Source: Nitrospina sp.
GTDB lineage: Bacteria > Nitrospinota > Nitrospinia > Nitrospinales > Nitrospinaceae
Direction: 5' to 3'
Assembly: GCA_004357365.1 (NCBI GenBank)
Contig: SMVT01000059.1
Coordinates: 1-5,360, forward strand
DNA length: 5,360 nt
The position numbers and the translations under genes are program-made. Positions 4,673-5,360 of this stretch are shown here, piece after piece. The first letter of the stretch is position 1, and every line of letters starts with the position of its first letter. Under the pieces are notes generated by a model, which was given only the letters and a program-made list of their open reading frames with translations, did not search any database and was not told the origin of the DNA.

Positions 4673-5360
4673 TCAACTTCTTCGGGACACCTCCCGCAGG
4701 AACACCACGATCCTTCTGAGGGTGTCCGCGTCCATAAACTGCTCCATATCCTGCTTGTCGGCGTTGTCCCGGTTGTGAAAGGCAGCGAAATCCTTCTTGA
4801 AGCGCGGCCCCTCCGCCTTCGCGGAAAAATCGTAGGCCTTGAGCAGAGCCGTTCCCTTGTTGCCGCCGATGCCTTTCAGGGAATGGCAGAACAGGCAATT
4901 GTCCTTGAAGGCCTGCCCGCCGAGATGCGCGTTCATGGATTTCAACGCCATGCGGTCCAGCGGCGCGTAATACTCGGTGAGCCGCACGAACCTCAGTTCC
5001 CGGATATTGGCGGTCATGAACCGCTCCTTGCGGGGAGCGCCCCGGCCATCGGGCACGATCACCACCATCGGGTTCAACCAGGCGGGACGGTCCACCTCCG
5101 GCGCCAGTTTCATCTCCAGTGCCAACATAAGATCGAACTTCAATATATCGCTGAGAGACAGCAGGCCCTGGTAATCGTCGTGGCACTCCAGAAGCACTGC
5201 GTCCCAGCGTTCCTCCGGCTGGTACTGGCGGATCAACTCCGCCAGCGACACCACCCGGAACCGCGAGCCCTGGTAATGCATCCCCCGGTCGAAATAAGCG
5301 CTGGCCATCCATTCGGAACGCATCTGCCCGAAGACCACCGGGTCCAGCCGCCCGTCTTGG
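4673..5360 (-). CDS. c-type cytochrome with an extra N-terminal domain (5' end outside window)
   Basis: The reading frame is open to the right edge, so the N-terminus and any signal peptide are missing. Residues are counted from the GTG codon at 5338, which is probably not the start. The C-terminal part (about 135-221) is a single-heme class I cytochrome c: CLFCH at 148-152 (4883-4897) binds heme with H152 as proximal ligand. M198 in KQDMEQF, followed by the final helix TLRRIVVFLREV, is the likely distal ligand. The preceding part (about 20-130: VVSLAELIRQYQPEERWDAV, LLECHDDYQG, NPMVVIVPDGRG, NIRELRFVRL) has the strand pattern of a sulfite-oxidase/YedY-like molybdopterin fold, where a cysteine before a DGY-like motif and a P..vvP..G segment recur. 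That assignment is tentative, and molybdenum binding is not shown. A periplasmic or membrane-attached electron carrier is the likely role. It ends 70 bases before fxsA. Confidence 0.8.
   Translation of the reverse strand, partial: QDGRLDPVVFGQMRSEWMASAYFDRGMHYQGSRFRVVSLAELIRQYQPEERWDAVLLECHDDYQGLLSLSDILKFDLMLALEMKLAPEVDRPAWLNPMVVIVPDGRGAPRKERFMTANIRELRFVRLTEYYAPLDRMALKSMNAHLGGQAFKDNCLFCHSLKGIGGNKGTALLKAYDFSAKAEGPRFKKDFAAFHNRDNADKQDMEQFMDADTLRRIVVFLREVSRRS

Noticed and set aside
4614..5312. Long minus-strand frame overlapping the cytochrome gene in another frame
   Set aside because: The translation is Gly/Arg/Pro-rich noise typical of an off-frame shadow, while the overlapping frame carries CxxCH and continues to the window edge.

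Overview
The window comes from a bacterial chromosome: it carries housekeeping genes (rnd, tsaB) with Gram-negative-type Shine-Dalgarno sites, fairly GC-rich coding sequence and AT-rich intergenic DNA. The c-type cytochrome and the mixture of families fit a respiratory Gram-negative bacterium, perhaps Nitrospinota or a former deltaproteobacterium. That placement is a weak inference; no marker here fixes the taxonomy.

Layout. Positions 1-306 (minus) hold the N-terminal part of ribonuclease D, cut by the window edge, with a promoter candidate near 406-434. Positions 460-675 (minus) hold an unrecognised 71-aa protein with a strong ribosome binding site. Its likely promoter carries a 20-bp near-perfect palindrome over the predicted transcription start. 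Positions 676-1130 form an AT-rich and then structured intergenic region. It contains overlapping divergent promoter candidates, a set of nested inverted repeats (861-1038), and an intrinsic terminator read on the minus strand (908-927) that belongs to no visible gene. Positions 1131-2064 (plus) hold a tight two-gene unit: tsaB (tRNA t6A modification) and a YdcH/DUF465-like small coiled-coil protein, with one base between them.

From 2074 to the right edge everything lies on the minus strand and converges on the tsaB unit. In transcription order it reads: a c-type cytochrome with an extra N-terminal domain (5' end outside the window), an FxsA-family membrane protein, a class I SAM-dependent methyltransferase, and an FAD-dependent oxidoreductase of the geranylgeranyl-reductase/FixC-like group. 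The last two are separated by 41 bases and probably act in one pathway. A methyltransferase and an FAD oxidoreductase of these types often sit beside type III polyketide synthases, but no synthase is visible here, so the product is unknown.

Most of the window is ordinary. The parts most worth a second look are the structured intergenic region before tsaB with its orphan terminator, the palindrome at the small-gene promoter, the two-domain cytochrome, and the methyltransferase/FAD oxidoreductase pair.
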